Shown: positions 26,408 through 36,481, counted from the stretch's first letter. The stretch is 64,000 bases of DNA from Micromonospora purpureochromogenes (GCF_900091515.1 NZ_LT607410.1:5518001-5582000), one strand, 5' to 3'. Notes: generated by a model from the letters alone, not told the origin. Program-made: numbers and translations.

Positions 26408-27223
26408 GTGCCCGAAGGCGACACCGTCTGGAACACCGCCCGCGTCCTGCACCGGGCGCTGGCCGGCGCTGCCCTGACCGGCAGCGACTTCCGGGTGCCG
26501 CAACTGGCCACCACCGACCTCACCGGATGGACGGTGCGCGAGTCCGCCAGCCGGGGCAAGCACCTGCTGCTGCGCCTGGTCGCGCCCGAGGGGCGGTCGG
26601 ACGTCCGACACTGGACGCTGCACTCGCACCTGCGGATGGACGGCGCCTGGCGGGCGTACGCGCCGGGGGAACGCTGGGGGGCACGGCCCGCGCACCTGAT
26701 CCGGGTGGTGCTGCGCGCCCCGAGCGCGGTGGCCGTCGGCTACCACCTGCACGAGCTGGCCCTGCTGCCGACGGCCGAGGAGGAGTCCCTGGTGGGGCAC
26801 CTCGGCCCCGACCTGCTCGGCCCGGACTGGGACGCGGCCGAGGCGGTCCGCCGGCTCGCCGCCCAGCCGGAGGCCACCATCGGCGAGGCGCTGCTCGACC
26901 AGCGCAACCTCGCCGGGGTCGGCAACCTCTACAAGTGCGAGGTGCTCTTCCTGCGCGGCGTCTCGCCGTGGACCCCGGTCAAGGCGGTGCCCGACCTGGC
27001 CGGCACGGTGGCGCTGGCCCAGCGGCTGCTCGCGGCCAACCGGGGCCGCTGGACGCAGAGCACCACCGGCTCGCTGCACCGGGGCGGGACCAGCTACGTC
27101 TACGGCCGGCGCGCGCAGCCCTGCCGGCGCTGCGGCACCGCGATCCGCAAGGAGGAGCTGGGCGAACGGGTCACCTACTGGTGCCCGAGGTGCCAGCCGG
27201 CACCTGACCCGACACAGCCCTGA
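26408..27223 (+). CDS. nei2: DNA glycosylase/AP lyase Nei2 (Fpg/Nei family)
   Basis: The 271-residue protein keeps the catalytic N-terminus PEGDT, where Pro2 becomes the nucleophile after Met removal and Glu3 assists. It has the helix-two-turn-helix (GEALLDQRNLAGVGNLYKCEVL) and a C-terminal zinc finger (CRRCGTAIRKEELG ... WCPRC). This fits actinobacterial endonuclease VIII-like Nei2, which removes oxidised pyrimidines and cuts the abasic site by beta/delta elimination. AGGGAGGA lies before the GTG at 26408. The last codons and the stop lie inside a tandem repeat that continues downstream. Confidence 0.9.
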   Translation: MPEGDTVWNTARVLHRALAGAALTGSDFRVPQLATTDLTGWTVRESASRGKHLLLRLVAPEGRSDVRHWTLHSHLRMDGAWRAYAPGERWGARPAHLIRVVLRAPSAVAVGYHLHELALLPTAEEESLVGHLGPDLLGPDWDAAEAVRRLAAQPEATIGEALLDQRNLAGVGNLYKCEVLFLRGVSPWTPVKAVPDLAGTVALAQRLLAANRGRWTQSTTGSLHRGGTSYVYGRRAQPCRRCGTAIRKEELGERVTYWCPRCQPAPDPTQP

Positions 27224-27270
27224 CCCGACCCGGCCCTGCCCTGACCCGACCCGGCCCTGACCCGACACGC
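27204..27270. repeat. 16-20-bp tandem repeat across the nei2 stop codon
   Basis: Four copies of CCTGACCCGACmCrGCC run from the last codons of nei2 through its TGA and about 45 bp beyond. The unit carries the stop triplet, so any length change would leave a stop in place. Confidence 0.7.
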
Positions 27271-27432
27271 CGGTCCGACGGGACACGTACCGGATTGGGA
27301 CGATTGGGTAGTTCCTAACCGGGCGCTGAGGTCGCATGCTGCGGTTGAGTGCTCACCGCTCGTCACTGCCGGGCGCGACCACCCGCCACGTCGAGGTGGC
27401 GGCCGTCGTGCCCCCAGGCCCCGGGGAGAGCC

Positions 27433-30400
27433 ATGGCCCTGTTCCGCAGACTGCGCTCCAGCTGGCCGGTCCGCGCGGTCCGCACCGACCGCGCCGGTGG
27501 ACCGACGGTGCCGGTGGCGCGTACCGGCGAGCCGGCCGGACCGACGCCGGCCAGCCTGGACCCGGCCGCCGTCCCACGCTGCTTCGGGCCGGTACCCAAT
27601 TTCGCGCACAGCCCACTGCCGGCGCTCGACGGGCACGGCCGGGTGGTGCCGGGCACCGGCATCCGCAAGTTCGTCGACGCGCTGCCGCTGCCCGGCCCGC
27701 TCGGGCGCAACGGGCTGGGCGCGCACCTGCCCGTGGCCGTGCCGGACACCATCAGCTACCCGGGCTGCGACTACTACGAGATCGGGCTCTGCGAGTACAC
27801 CCAGCGGCTGCACCGCGACCTGCCCACCACCCGGCTGCGCGGCTACCGGCAGCTCAACCTCGGCACCGACCCCGACGGGCACAACACGGTCGCCCCGCCG
27901 GAACGGCCGTACCACCTGGGGCCGATGATCGTCGCGCGGCGGGGGCGGCCGGTGCGGGTCAAGTTCATCAACCAGCTGCCCACCGGGCGGGCCGGCGAGC
28001 TCTTCCTCCCGGTCGACACCACCCTGGACGGTGCCGGCATCGGGCCGCTGGACGGGCCGGCGCCGTACCCGCAGAACCGGGCCGTGCCGCACCTGGCCGG
28101 CGCACAGACCGGCTGGACCAGCGCCGGGAACCCGTGGCAGTGGGTGACGCCGGCGGGCGAGATCACGCCGTACCCGAACGGGCCAGGGCTGAGCCACGTG
28201 CCGGACATGCCGCCCCCCGGCCTGGGCGCCACCACGCTCTACTTCCCGAACGAGCAGAGCGGGCGGCTGATGTGGCTGCACGACAACGCCCTCGGGCTGT
28301 CCCGGCTGACCGTCTACTCCGGGCAACTGGCCCCCTACCTGCTCACCGACCCGGCCGAGGAGCGGCTGGCGGCCGACGGGGTGCTCCCCGCCGAGCAGTT
28401 CCCGCTGGTGATCCAGGACAAGACCTTCGTCCCCGACGACGCCCAGCTCGCCGCCGAGGACCCGACCTGGGACCGGGACCGGTGGGGCACCCGGGGCAAC
28501 CTCTGGCACCCGCACGTCTACCAGCCCCGGCAGAACCCGTACGTCGCCTCCGGGCGCAACCCGACCGGGCGGTGGGACTACGGCCCCTGGGTGCCCGGTT
28601 CGGGCGGCGACGACCCGCTCTGGGTCGGCCCGGTGGACAACCCGCACCACGATCCCGTCGCCGCCCCGGAGGAGCCGCCCCGCGCGCCGGGCCTGCCGCA
28701 CCCGAGCGCGGTGCCCGAGGCGTACGGGGACACCGCGCTGGTCAACGGGGTCGCGTACCCGTACCTGAAGGTGCAGCCGAAGGCGTACCGGTTCCGGATC
28801 CTCAACGCCTGCGCCGACCGCAGCCTCAACCTGGCGCTCTACCGGGCCCGCTCGGACGCCGCGATGTGGCACCCGGACGGCGCGCTGGCCGACGCCGGGG
28901 CCGGCGAGGTGCCGATGGTGGAGGCGATGCGCGCCTCGGGCCGGCCCCTCGACTGGCCCACCGACGGGCGCGACGGTGGCGTGCCCGACCCCCGGGCGGC
29001 CGGGCCCCGCATGATCCGGGTCGGCAACGAGTGCGGCCTGCTCCCCGCGCCGGTGGTGGTGCCGAACCGGCCGGTCGGCTACCGCTACGACCGGCGCGAC
29101 CCGACCGTGCTCAACGTGGACACCCACGCGCTGCTGCTCGCCCCCGGCGAACGGGCCGACGTGGTGGTGGACTTCTCCACCGTCCCGCCCGGCGGCACGC
29201 TGATCCTCTACAACGACGCCCCGGCCCCGCTACCGCCCTTCGACCCCCGCTACGACCAGCACACCGAAGCGCCGGACCGCAGCGCCGAGGGCGGCGTCGT
29301 CGGCACCCGCCCCGGGTACGGCCCGAACACCCGCACCCTGCTCCAGTTCCGGGTGGCCGGCACCCCGGCCGAGCCGTACGACCTGGGCCGGCTGGTCGAG
29401 CGGCTGCCTGGGGCGTACGCGGCCAGCCAGCGACCGCCGATCGTGCCGCAGCCCGAGTACGATGCGGCCTTCGGCACCCGTACCGCCGTCCGGACCCTGG
29501 TGCCGGTGCACGCCACCACGGTCAGCTTCACCCCGGCCGGCGCCACCGCCCCGGTGACCCTGCCGATCCAGGTGAAAACGGTCGGGCAGGTCTTCGAGCC
29601 GGGGCACGGCCGGCAGGCCGGACGGCTCGGCGTCGCCCACCCGCACGCGGGGCCGCTCGGCCCGGCGTCCCTGCCGCTGGCCCCGGCCGACCCGGCGACC
29701 GAGGTGCTGGTCACCGCCGAGCCGGACGGGCCGCCGGGCGCGGCGGCCGACGGCACCCAGGTGTGGCGGATCAGCGGCACCGGCCGGCAGACGCACGTGG
29801 TGCGGTTCAGCGGCTGCGACGTGCAGCTGGTCAACCGGGTGGGCTGGGACGGGACCGTCCGACCCCCGGACGGTGGGGAGCTGGGCTGGAAGGAGACCAT
29901 CCGGGTGAACCCCGCCGAGGACGTGTTGGTGGCGCTGCGCCCGGTGGTGCCCCCGTTGCCGTTCAAGATCGGCGACAGTCTCCGGCTGCTGGACCCGACC
30001 CGGCCGGCCGGCGCCCGGGTCGGCTCCACCCCGGTCAGCCCGCTCGACGGGCGCCCGGCGACGGTGGTCAACCAGCTGGTCAACCTGGGCTGGGAGTACC
30101 GCTGGTCCAGCGGCGCCGCCGGCCACCGCGACCTGGGGATGAGCCGGCCGCTGGTGCTGCGGGTCTCCCCCCGGGGGCCGAGCGGGCTCACCGCGACGCC
30201 GCTGCCCGGCTCGGCGACGGCGCTGCCGGCGATCGCCCTGGCCTGGACCGGCAACGGCAGCCGCCCGCCGGCCAGCAGCCACCTGCTCCAGCGGGCCACC
30301 GACCCGGCGTTCACCGAGGGGCTGACCACGATCACCGTGGCGGCCACCGCCACCCGGTACACCGACGCGACGGTGACCCCCGGCGTCACCTACCACTACC

Positions 30401-31041
30401 GGATCCGGGCGGAGAACGCGGTGAGCTGCTCGGCCTGGTCCAACAGCGTCCCCGCGTCGGTACGGCTCAGCGCACCGACCGGGGTCGCCGCCGCCGTCCC
30501 GCCGGCCGCGCCGCTGCGGATCGCGTTGCGCTGGACGAACCGCTCCTTCGCCACCGGGATCGACGTGCAGCGGGCCACCAACCCCACCTTCACCAGCGGG
30601 CCGGCCACCACCGCCGTCGGCGTGGCTGACAACCACCTCGACCCGGCCGTCGCCCCGGACACCACGTACTACTACCGGGTGCGCACCACGTACCTCGGCG
30701 CGGCGTCGCCGTGGTCGACGGTGGCCACGGTGACCACCCCGCCCGCTCCGACGGTGCCGACCGGGGTGACCGCCACCCCGAGCGCCCCCGCGCCGGACAC
30801 GGCCACGGTGGTGCTGAACTGGGCGGCGGGTACGCCGAACGGGCCGGGCGCGGGCGTCACCGTGCAGCGGGCGCTCGACCCGTCGTTCACCCGGGAGGTG
30901 GCCACCTTCACCGTCACCGGCCGGGGCTTCACCAACACCGGGCTGGCCCGGGGCGTGACGTACCACTACCGGATCCGCTCGTTCAACGTGGTGGGCAGCT
31001 CGCCGTTCACCGGGCCGATCCCGGTCACCACGCCGGACTGA
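27433..31041 (+). CDS. multicopper-oxidase-like protein without copper ligands, with fibronectin type III domains
   Basis: The 1202-residue protein follows large bacterial multicopper oxidases over residues about 40-915: FLPVDTTLDGAGIGP, TPAGEITPYP, NRVGWDG, GWKETIR. Yet the four copper motifs are altered. HxHG reads HLAG (220-223), HxH reads HDN (283-285), HPxHxH reads HVVRFS (788-793), and HCHxxxHxxxxM reads SSGAAGHRDLGM (892-903), so the type 1 Cys is Ser893. Three fibronectin type III modules follow (about 918-1010, 1012-1100, 1107-1202; repeated TYHYRIR/TYYYRVR). There is no signal peptide. GGGGAG precedes the ATG. I infer a non-catalytic binding or scaffold protein. Frame and codon use are intact, so it is not decaying. 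Confidence 0.88.
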   Translation: MALFRRLRSSWPVRAVRTDRAGGPTVPVARTGEPAGPTPASLDPAAVPRCFGPVPNFAHSPLPALDGHGRVVPGTGIRKFVDALPLPGPLGRNGLGAHLPVAVPDTISYPGCDYYEIGLCEYTQRLHRDLPTTRLRGYRQLNLGTDPDGHNTVAPPERPYHLGPMIVARRGRPVRVKFINQLPTGRAGELFLPVDTTLDGAGIGPLDGPAPYPQNRAVPHLAGAQTGWTSAGNPWQWVTPAGEITPYPNGPGLSHVPDMPPPGLGATTLYFPNEQSGRLMWLHDNALGLSRLTVYSGQLAPYLLTDPAEERLAADGVLPAEQFPLVIQDKTFVPDDAQLAAEDPTWDRDRWGTRGNLWHPHVYQPRQNPYVASGRNPTGRWDYGPWVPGSGGDDPLWVGPVDNPHHDPVAAPEEPPRAPGLPHPSAVPEAYGDTALVNGVAYPYLKVQPKAYRFRILNACADRSLNLALYRARSDAAMWHPDGALADAGAGEVPMVEAMRASGRPLDWPTDGRDGGVPDPRAAGPRMIRVGNECGLLPAPVVVPNRPVGYRYDRRDPTVLNVDTHALLLAPGERADVVVDFSTVPPGGTLILYNDAPAPLPPFDPRYDQHTEAPDRSAEGGVVGTRPGYGPNTRTLLQFRVAGTPAEPYDLGRLVERLPGAYAASQRPPIVPQPEYDAAFGTRTAVRTLVPVHATTVSFTPAGATAPVTLPIQVKTVGQVFEPGHGRQAGRLGVAHPHAGPLGPASLPLAPADPATEVLVTAEPDGPPGAAADGTQVWRISGTGRQTHVVRFSGCDVQLVNRVGWDGTVRPPDGGELGWKETIRVNPAEDVLVALRPVVPPLPFKIGDSLRLLDPTRPAGARVGSTPVSPLDGRPATVVNQLVNLGWEYRWSSGAAGHRDLGMSRPLVLRVSPRGPSGLTATPLPGSATALPAIALAWTGNGSRPPASSHLLQRATDPAFTEGLTTITVAATATRYTDATVTPGVTYHYRIRAENAVSCSAWSNSVPASVRLSAPTGVAAAVPPAAPLRIALRWTNRSFATGIDVQRATNPTFTSGPATTAVGVADNHLDPAVAPDTTYYYRVRTTYLGAASPWSTVATVTTPPAPTVPTGVTATPSAPAPDTATVVLNWAAGTPNGPGAGVTVQRALDPSFTREVATFTVTGRGFTNTGLARGVTYHYRIRSFNVVGSSPFTGPIPVTTPD

Positions 31042-31042
31042 A

Positions 31043-31060
31043 CGCCCGGTGTGCCGGGCG
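31043..31060. terminator. bidirectional terminator between the multicopper-oxidase homologue and pspM
   Basis: CGCCCGG-TGTG-CCGGGCG is a perfect 7-bp stem that fills the 25-bp gap between two convergent genes, one bp past the upstream stop. Confidence 0.6.
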
Positions 31061-31066
31061 GGCCGG

Positions 31067-31852
31067 TCAGCGGGTGGGGGCGCGCAGCGGCTCGCCGACG
31101 GCGCGCAGCTCGGCCAGCGCCGACGCCACGCCGTGCAGCAGGTCGGTCGCCTCGGTCAGCCGGGAGGCGGCCGGGTGCTCGGTGCTGGGGCGGGCGTCCT
31201 CCGCGACGTAGCCGGCCGCCGCCGCCACCAGCCCCTCGTACGCGGCCACCCCGCTGTCGAGCTGGCCGATCAGCGTCCGGTGCGCCTCGGCGAGGCGGGG
31301 CCGGGCCTCGGCCGGGGCCAGCTTGAGGGCGCGTTCCACGCTGGCCGCCCGGCCGGCCAGGTCACGCAGCGAGCGGTCGGCCGCGGCGGCCTCCAGCACC
31401 GCCGGCTCGGCCGGCCCGGTCAGCCGGGGCGCCATCCCGGCGAGGGTGAGCGCCGCCCGGTCCAGCCGGGCCCACGCCTGCGCGGCGGTGGTGCCGCGCA
31501 GCGCCAACCGGGACCGGACCCGGCGCACCTCGGCCAGCACCCCCGGGCCGACCGGAAGGCGTTCCACGGCGGCGACCAGCCGGGCCCGCGAGCGGGCGGC
31601 GGCCTCGGCCGGGTCGAGGGCGGGCGGCGCCGGCCGGGCGGCGAGCGCCCGCAGGTCGACCCAGCGCCAGGCGGCCAGCGCCACCGCGCTGCCCGCGGCG
31701 CCGGCCCAGGCCGCGTCGGGCAGCCCGAGCCCCGCGTACGGGGTCAGCACCGCCGCCGCGCCGCCGAGCCCACCGGCCAGGACGCTCCACCGTCGGGCGG
31801 AACGCCGCAACCGGCGCAGCCGACGGAAGTGTCGTGCTCGCTCGTCCGCCAC
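31067..31852 (-). CDS. pspM: PspM-like membrane protein of the envelope-stress operon
   Basis: The 261-residue protein has a very basic N-terminus (RHFRRLRRLRRSARRW), two membrane spans (WSVLAGGLGGAAAVLTPYAG and AAWAGAAGSAVALAAWRWVDL), and a long helical cytoplasmic part with repeated Leu/Arg/Ala. Position and layout match PspM (Rv2743c) of Mycobacterium, which anchors PspA to the membrane. The gene follows pspA by 23 bp on the same strand. Sequence conservation in this family is low, so the call rests on order and topology. A weak coiled coil is likely in the C-terminal half. Confidence 0.72.
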   Translation of the reverse strand: MADERARHFRRLRRLRRSARRWSVLAGGLGGAAAVLTPYAGLGLPDAAWAGAAGSAVALAAWRWVDLRALAARPAPPALDPAEAAARSRARLVAAVERLPVGPGVLAEVRRVRSRLALRGTTAAQAWARLDRAALTLAGMAPRLTGPAEPAVLEAAAADRSLRDLAGRAASVERALKLAPAEARPRLAEAHRTLIGQLDSGVAAYEGLVAAAAGYVAEDARPSTEHPAASRLTEATDLLHGVASALAELRAVGEPLRAPTR

Positions 31853-31875
31853 CCGTACCTCCTCGTGCCGTCCGC

Positions 31876-32748
31876 TCAGCCGGCGGCGGTGGTGTCCCCT
31901 GTGCCGCGGTCGCGGGTCATGTTCGCCCGGATCTCGTCCAGCCGGGCGGCGGCGGCCGGGTCGGCCGCCGGGGCGGCCGGCTGGGTCTGCTGCTGCACGG
32001 CCGGTCGTTCCTGCTTGCCGAGCTGGTCACCGGCCATGCTGGCGCGGATCTGCTCCAGCCGGGACGAACCGGCGCTGTCCAGCGTCGACTTCTGGATCTC
32101 CAGCATCCGCCCCTCGACGGAGTTGCCGGCCAGCTCGGCGCGGCCCATCGCGTTGGCGTAGCGGCGCTCGATACGGTCGCGCACCTCGTCCAGCGAGGGG
32201 GTGTTGCCGGGGGCGGTGACCGCGGACATCGACTCCAGCGAGCGGGCCACGCTCTCCTGCATCTTGGCCTGCTCCAGCTGGCTGAGCAGCTTGGTGCGCT
32301 CGGCGAGCTTCTGCTGGAGGATCATCGAGTTGTTCTCGACCGCGCGGCGGGCCTGGGCGGCGGCGCCGAGCGCCTGGTCGTGCAGGGTCTTCAGGTCCTC
32401 GGTGGCCTGCTCGGCGGAGACCAGCTGGGTGGCCAGCACCTGGGCGGACTGCTCGTAGCGGCCGGCCTCGGTCTCGTCGCCCCGGGCGCGGGCCTGGTCG
32501 GCGAGGACCAGCGCCTGCCGGGCGTTGGCCTGCAGCCGTTCGACCTCGGACATCTGCCGGGAGAGCTTCATCTCCAGCTGGCGCTGGTTGCCGATCACCG
32601 CGGCCGCCTGCTGGACCAGCGCCTGGTGCTGGCGCTGCGCCTCCTCGATGGCCTGCTGGATCTGCACCTTCGGATCGGCGTGCTCGTCGATCTTGGCACC
32701 GAAGAGCGCCATCAGGTAGTGCCAGCCCTTGACGAACGGGTTCGCCAT
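31876..32748 (-). CDS. pspA: PspA/IM30-family membrane-stress protein
   Basis: The 290-residue protein is the long coiled coil typical of PspA/Vipp1: [31 protein letters not shown] (first amphipathic part, residues 1-31), [22 protein letters not shown] and [22 protein letters not shown]. It forms ESCRT-III-like assemblies on the cytoplasmic membrane and preserves it under envelope stress. A Pro/Ala-rich tail (residues about 220-290) with a repeated EIRANM/QIRASM motif is present, as in other actinobacteria. The gene lies between clgR and pspM. Confidence 0.92.
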   Translation of the reverse strand: MANPFVKGWHYLMALFGAKIDEHADPKVQIQQAIEEAQRQHQALVQQAAAVIGNQRQLEMKLSRQMSEVERLQANARQALVLADQARARGDETEAGRYEQSAQVLATQLVSAEQATEDLKTLHDQALGAAAQARRAVENNSMILQQKLAERTKLLSQLEQAKMQESVARSLESMSAVTAPGNTPSLDEVRDRIERRYANAMGRAELAGNSVEGRMLEIQKSTLDSAGSSRLEQIRASMAGDQLGKQERPAVQQQTQPAAPAADPAAAARLDEIRANMTRDRGTGDTTAAG

Positions 32749-32941
32749 CTCCGCGGTATCCCCTCAGTAGCGTCGCTGCGCCTCGACCGGAGCCGAACCG
32801 GCCGACCGGCCACGCGGTGTGCTCCCATCGTCGCAGCCGGACGCCAGTCGGGCATCCGCACCTCGGGAGTGCGCCGTACGGCCTGCGATCAACCCTACGC
32901 GGCGGGGGCGAACCCGGCCATGCGTCGCGGCGGGCGGGAGG

Positions 32942-33388
32942 TCAGGCGGCGCAGACCACGTCCCGCTCGGCGGGACGGACCCGGGTGCTGCGCAGGGTGG
33001 CCTTCAGCGGCGAGTCCTGGCGGACCGAGACGGCCACCTTGCCGTCCGAGGTGACCTGGCGGACGCCCCGGTTGGTGGCCTTGCGCACGGCCACCTGGGC
33101 CGGCGTCGGCTCGGCGGGCTCGTCCTGCATCGGCACCAGCACGCCCGGCAGCTGCTCGGCGAGGGCCACCGTGTCGCTGACCTCGCGCAGCAGCTCGGAG
33201 AGCCGGGCGCCGAGGGCGTCGCAGATCGCGGCCAGCAGCTCGCTGGAGGGCTCCTTCTGGCCGCGTTCGATCTCGGACAGGTAGCCGAGGCTGACGTTGG
33301 CGGCGGTCGAGACCTCACGCAGGGTGCGTTGCTGACCCTGCCGGCGCGCCCGCAGAGCGTCGCCGATCACGCGGCGTAGCAGGACCAT
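32942..33388 (-). CDS. clgR: ClgR-type transcription activator of Clp protease and psp genes
   Basis: The 148-residue protein has an N-terminal Xre-type helix-turn-helix ([35 protein letters not shown], residues about 20-55), the core of ClgR. ClgR activates clp protease genes and, in mycobacteria, pspA. The C-terminus ends in VVCAA. Terminal Ala-Ala resembles the degron that subjects ClgR to Clp proteolysis in Streptomyces and Corynebacterium. The ATG at 33388 has GGGGGAGG at good spacing; the frame is open to 33442. pspA follows after 193 bp. Confidence 0.88.
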   Translation of the reverse strand: MVLLRRVIGDALRARRQGQQRTLREVSTAANVSLGYLSEIERGQKEPSSELLAAICDALGARLSELLREVSDTVALAEQLPGVLVPMQDEPAEPTPAQVAVRKATNRGVRQVTSDGKVAVSVRQDSPLKATLRSTRVRPAERDVVCAA

Positions 33389-33549
33389 CGCACCTCCCCC
33401 TGACGGGAATCCCTCTCGCCCGGGCATCCGCCCACGCCGCACGCGGTCACCCGCGCCGTCGCCGGCGTCGCGCGCCGGAGCCTTCCCGCAACCGTACCCG
33501 TTGCCCGCCCCGCCGACATCCCACCCCGCCCGTCAAATCCGATCACCGG

Positions 33550-34113
33550 TCACCGCCGGCCGGCCGCCGCGGCGGTGGCCTCGTCGTCCACGCCCGCTTC
33601 GGCCGGTTCCTCGGCGGCCTGGATCCGCTCGACCAGCAGCCGCAGCGCCTCGATCACCGCGGCCGAGCGGATGTGGTCCCGGCCGCCGTCGAGGTCCAGT
33701 TGGCGGACGACCGTGCCGGCCGGCCCGGCCACCGCGACGTAGACCAGCCCGACCGGCTTGCCGTCCTGCGGCTCCGGCCCGGCCACGCCGGTGGTGGCCA
33801 GCCCCCAGTCGGCCCCACAGCGCCGCCGCCCGCCCTCGGCGAGCGCCCGCGCCACGTCCGGATCGACCGGCCCGCGCTCCGCCAGCAGCTCCGCCGGTAC
33901 GCCGGCCAGCTCCGACTTCAGCTCGGTGGCGTACGTGACCAGGCCGCCCCGGTAGACCCCGCTGACCCCGGCGATCTCCACGATCGAGGCGGAGAGCAGC
34001 CCACCGGTCAGGGACTCGACGGTGGCCAGCGTCTCGTGCCGCTCGTGCAGGCTGTGCACCACGGCCGCCGCCGGACTGCCGGCGGGCCGCTCGTTGTTCG
34101 CATCCGTCCCCAT
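33550..34113 (-). CDS. cinA: CinA-family nicotinamide-nucleotide amidase (short form)
   Basis: The 187-residue protein is the stand-alone C-terminal domain of CinA: ETLATVESLTGGLLSASIVEIAGVS, YRGGLVTYATELKSELAGV, and GADWGLATTGVAGPEPQDGKPVGLVYVAV. It deamidates nicotinamide mononucleotide to nicotinate mononucleotide, recycling NAD breakdown products. The ATG at 34113 is preferred; one at 34122 is in frame. It lies between pgsA and clgR, the usual actinobacterial order. Confidence 0.9.
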   Translation of the reverse strand: MGTDANNERPAGSPAAAVVHSLHERHETLATVESLTGGLLSASIVEIAGVSGVYRGGLVTYATELKSELAGVPAELLAERGPVDPDVARALAEGGRRRCGADWGLATTGVAGPEPQDGKPVGLVYVAVAGPAGTVVRQLDLDGGRDHIRSAAVIEALRLLVERIQAAEEPAEAGVDDEATAAAAGRR

Positions 34114-34237
34114 GTCCCGCATCCCTTCCCCGCCTGCCGACGCCTACTCATCCCCCGCCCGGCGGCGCTGGTCACGGCGCTGTTGCGCCGACCCGCCGGA
34201 CCCCGCCCCGGCGACCGCGAGGTCGGCCGGGGTGCGG

Positions 34238-34906
34238 TCAGCGGGCGGGACGGCGCAAGCGCAGCGCCTGGGCGACGTAGTCGAAGCCGGTGACCACGGT
34301 CACCACCACGGCGGCGGCCATGATCCACGGGCCGACGGCGGCGAGGTCGGCCGGCATCGGCCAGAGGTACCAGGTGATCGCGAGGATCTGGAGCGCCGTC
34401 TTGATCTTGCCGCCCCGGCTGGCCGCGATCACCCCGCGCCGGATCACCCAGAAGCGCAGCGCGGTGACGCCCCACTCCCGCACCAGGATCACCGCCGTCA
34501 CCCACCAGGGCAGCCGGTCGTACCAGGAGAGCAGCACCAGGGCGGCGCCGGTGAGCGCCTTGTCGGCGATCGGGTCGGCGACCTTGCCGACCGAGGTGAC
34601 GAGCTTGAACCGACGGGCGATCCAACCGTCGACCAGGTCGGTCGCCGAGGCCACCGCGAAGATCAGACAGGCGGCCATCTGCCAGCCGGCGTGGGTCGTC
34701 CCCGAGACGATCACCGACCCCGCGAAGACCGGCACCAGCACCAGCCGCAGGGCGGTCAGCGCGTTGGCCGCGTTGAGCACCGGCACCCGGGCGACCACCG
34801 GCGCCGACTCCGTCGCCCCGGTCACGGCCGCACCCCGCTCGGGCCGCCGGGGCGTACCAGGCACCGCACCACGTGGCTCCCCCGCTTCCTCCGGACCCGC
34901 CGTCAC
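34238..34906 (-). CDS. pgsA: CDP-diacylglycerol-glycerol-3-phosphate 3-phosphatidyltransferase
   Basis: The 222-residue membrane enzyme carries the CDP-alcohol phosphotransferase motif DGWIARRF...G...D...D ([11 protein letters not shown] at about 90, [10 protein letters not shown] at about 107). It has about six helices, e.g. [19 protein letters not shown]. It makes phosphatidylglycerophosphate for phosphatidylglycerol and cardiolipin. The GTG at 34906 overlaps the rimO stop (GTGA). A later GTG at 34825 would remove a 27-residue low-complexity N-terminus. In other actinobacteria pgsA also stands between rimO and cinA. Confidence 0.9.
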   Translation of the reverse strand: MTAGPEEAGEPRGAVPGTPRRPERGAAVTGATESAPVVARVPVLNAANALTALRLVLVPVFAGSVIVSGTTHAGWQMAACLIFAVASATDLVDGWIARRFKLVTSVGKVADPIADKALTGAALVLLSWYDRLPWWVTAVILVREWGVTALRFWVIRRGVIAASRGGKIKTALQILAITWYLWPMPADLAAVGPWIMAAAVVVTVVTGFDYVAQALRLRRPAR

Positions 34907-36402
34907 CGTTCCGCGCCGGGCGCCGCCGAGATCATCTCATCCGGCACGGCGATCAGGTCCACACCCTCGGTCGCGGTGACCGTCGCCCGGACCAGGTCGC
35001 CGGGGCGCAACGCGGCCAGGTCGACCCCGCCGCCGACCGGCGCGACCAGCGTGGTCGAGCCGTCGACCTCGGGGGCCTGGTGGGCCGCCCGCCCCTCGAC
35101 CACGCCGTCTTCGACCGAGTCGACGAGCACCTCGACGGTCGAGGAGAGCCGCTCCTCGGCCCGCTGCGAGCAGAGCTCGTCCGCGAGCGCGCTGAGCTTG
35201 TCGTAGCGGCGCTTGACGGTGGCGGCGGCGACCTTGCCGGGCAGGCCGGCGGCCTCGGTGCCGTCCTCGTCGCTGTAGTCGAACATGCCGATCGCGTCGA
35301 GGCGCGCCTCGGTCAGGAACCGGACCAGCTCGTCGACGTCGGCGCGGGTCTCCCCGGGGAAGCCGACGATGAAGTTGCTCCGCGCGCCGGCCTCCGGCGC
35401 CAGGGCCCGGGCCCCCGCCAGCAGCTCCAGGAACCGGTCGGTGGAGCCGAAACGGCGCATCCGGCGCAGCACCGACTCGCTCGAGTGCTGGAAGGACAGG
35501 TCGAAGTAGGGCGCCACGCCGGGCGTGGTGGCGATCGCCTCGACCAGGCCGGGCCGGGTCTCGGCGGGCTGCAGGTAGCTCGCCCGCACCCGGACGATGC
35601 CGTCGATGGCGGCCAGCTGCGGCAGCAACTTCTCCAGTGCCCGGGGGTCGCCCAGGTCCTTGCCGTACGAGGTGGAGTTCTCGCTGACCAGCACCAGCTC
35701 ACGGACGCCGGTCTTGGCCAGCCACTCCGCCTCGGCCAGCAGCTCGTCCGGCGTACGCGAGACGAAGGCGCCACGGAAGGCGGGGATCGCGCAGAACGCG
35801 CAGCGCCGGTCGCAGCCGCTGGCCAGCTTCAGCGAGGCGACCGGGCCGGTGTCGAGCCGGCGGCGCAGCACCTGGCGCAGGTGGGCCGGGGTGTGCTCGT
35901 CGGTCTCGGTGACGCCCCGGGCGGGGGTGCCGTGCCCGGGCAGCGAGACCCCGCTGTCCCGGCGGGAGACCGGGGTGAGCGGCAGCAGCTCGCGCCGGTC
36001 GCGCGGGGTGTGCGCGGCGACCGCCTCGCCGGCGACGACCGCGTTCAGCCGGGCGGAGATCTCCGGGTAGTCGTCGAAGCTGAGCACCGCCTGCGCCTCG
36101 GGGAGGCTGTCGGCCAGCTCACGCCCGTACCGCTCGGCCATGCAGCCGGCCGCGACCACCTTGGCGCCGGTGTCGGCGGCGGCGAGCAGGGTCTGGATGG
36201 AGTCCTGCTTGGCCTTCTCCACGAAGCCGCAGGTGTTGACGACCACCACGTCGGCGCCCTCGCCGTCGGTGGTGACCTGCCAGCCGTCGGCGTGCAGCCG
36301 GGCGGCCAGCTCCTCCGAGTCGACCTCGTTGCGGGCACAGCCCAGGGTCAGCAGGGCGACACGGCGGCCGTCGGCGGCGGAGGGGGAGGAGGTGGCAGAC
36401 AC
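34903..36402 (-). CDS. rimO: ribosomal protein S12 methylthiotransferase RimO
   Basis: The 499-residue radical-SAM enzyme has an N-terminal UPF0004 domain with cluster cysteines ([21 protein letters not shown]), a radical-SAM CxxxCxxC motif ([13 protein letters not shown] at about 200) and a TRAM domain at the end. It adds a methylthio group to an Asp of ribosomal protein S12. I prefer the GTG at 36402 because TACCCT lies 6 nt before it, fitting a leaderless start; an ATG at 36405 is next to it. The stop overlaps pgsA. Confidence 0.93.
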   Translation of the reverse strand: MSATSSPSAADGRRVALLTLGCARNEVDSEELAARLHADGWQVTTDGEGADVVVVNTCGFVEKAKQDSIQTLLAAADTGAKVVAAGCMAERYGRELADSLPEAQAVLSFDDYPEISARLNAVVAGEAVAAHTPRDRRELLPLTPVSRRDSGVSLPGHGTPARGVTETDEHTPAHLRQVLRRRLDTGPVASLKLASGCDRRCAFCAIPAFRGAFVSRTPDELLAEAEWLAKTGVRELVLVSENSTSYGKDLGDPRALEKLLPQLAAIDGIVRVRASYLQPAETRPGLVEAIATTPGVAPYFDLSFQHSSESVLRRMRRFGSTDRFLELLAGARALAPEAGARSNFIVGFPGETRADVDELVRFLTEARLDAIGMFDYSDEDGTEAAGLPGKVAAATVKRRYDKLSALADELCSQRAEERLSSTVEVLVDSVEDGVVEGRAAHQAPEVDGSTTLVAPVGGGVDLAALRPGDLVRATVTATEGVDLIAVPDEMISAAPGAER

Positions 36403-36481
36403 CATCCGAGGGTACCGGGCGGTGGGGCGGGGGCCGGCAACGGCGGGCCGCCGGCATCGGGGGGCTCACACCCGCGACCGG

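Noticed and set aside
27336..30629. 1097-residue open frame overlapping the multicopper-oxidase homologue
   Set aside because: Arg/Pro-rich shadow of the real frame with no domain pattern.
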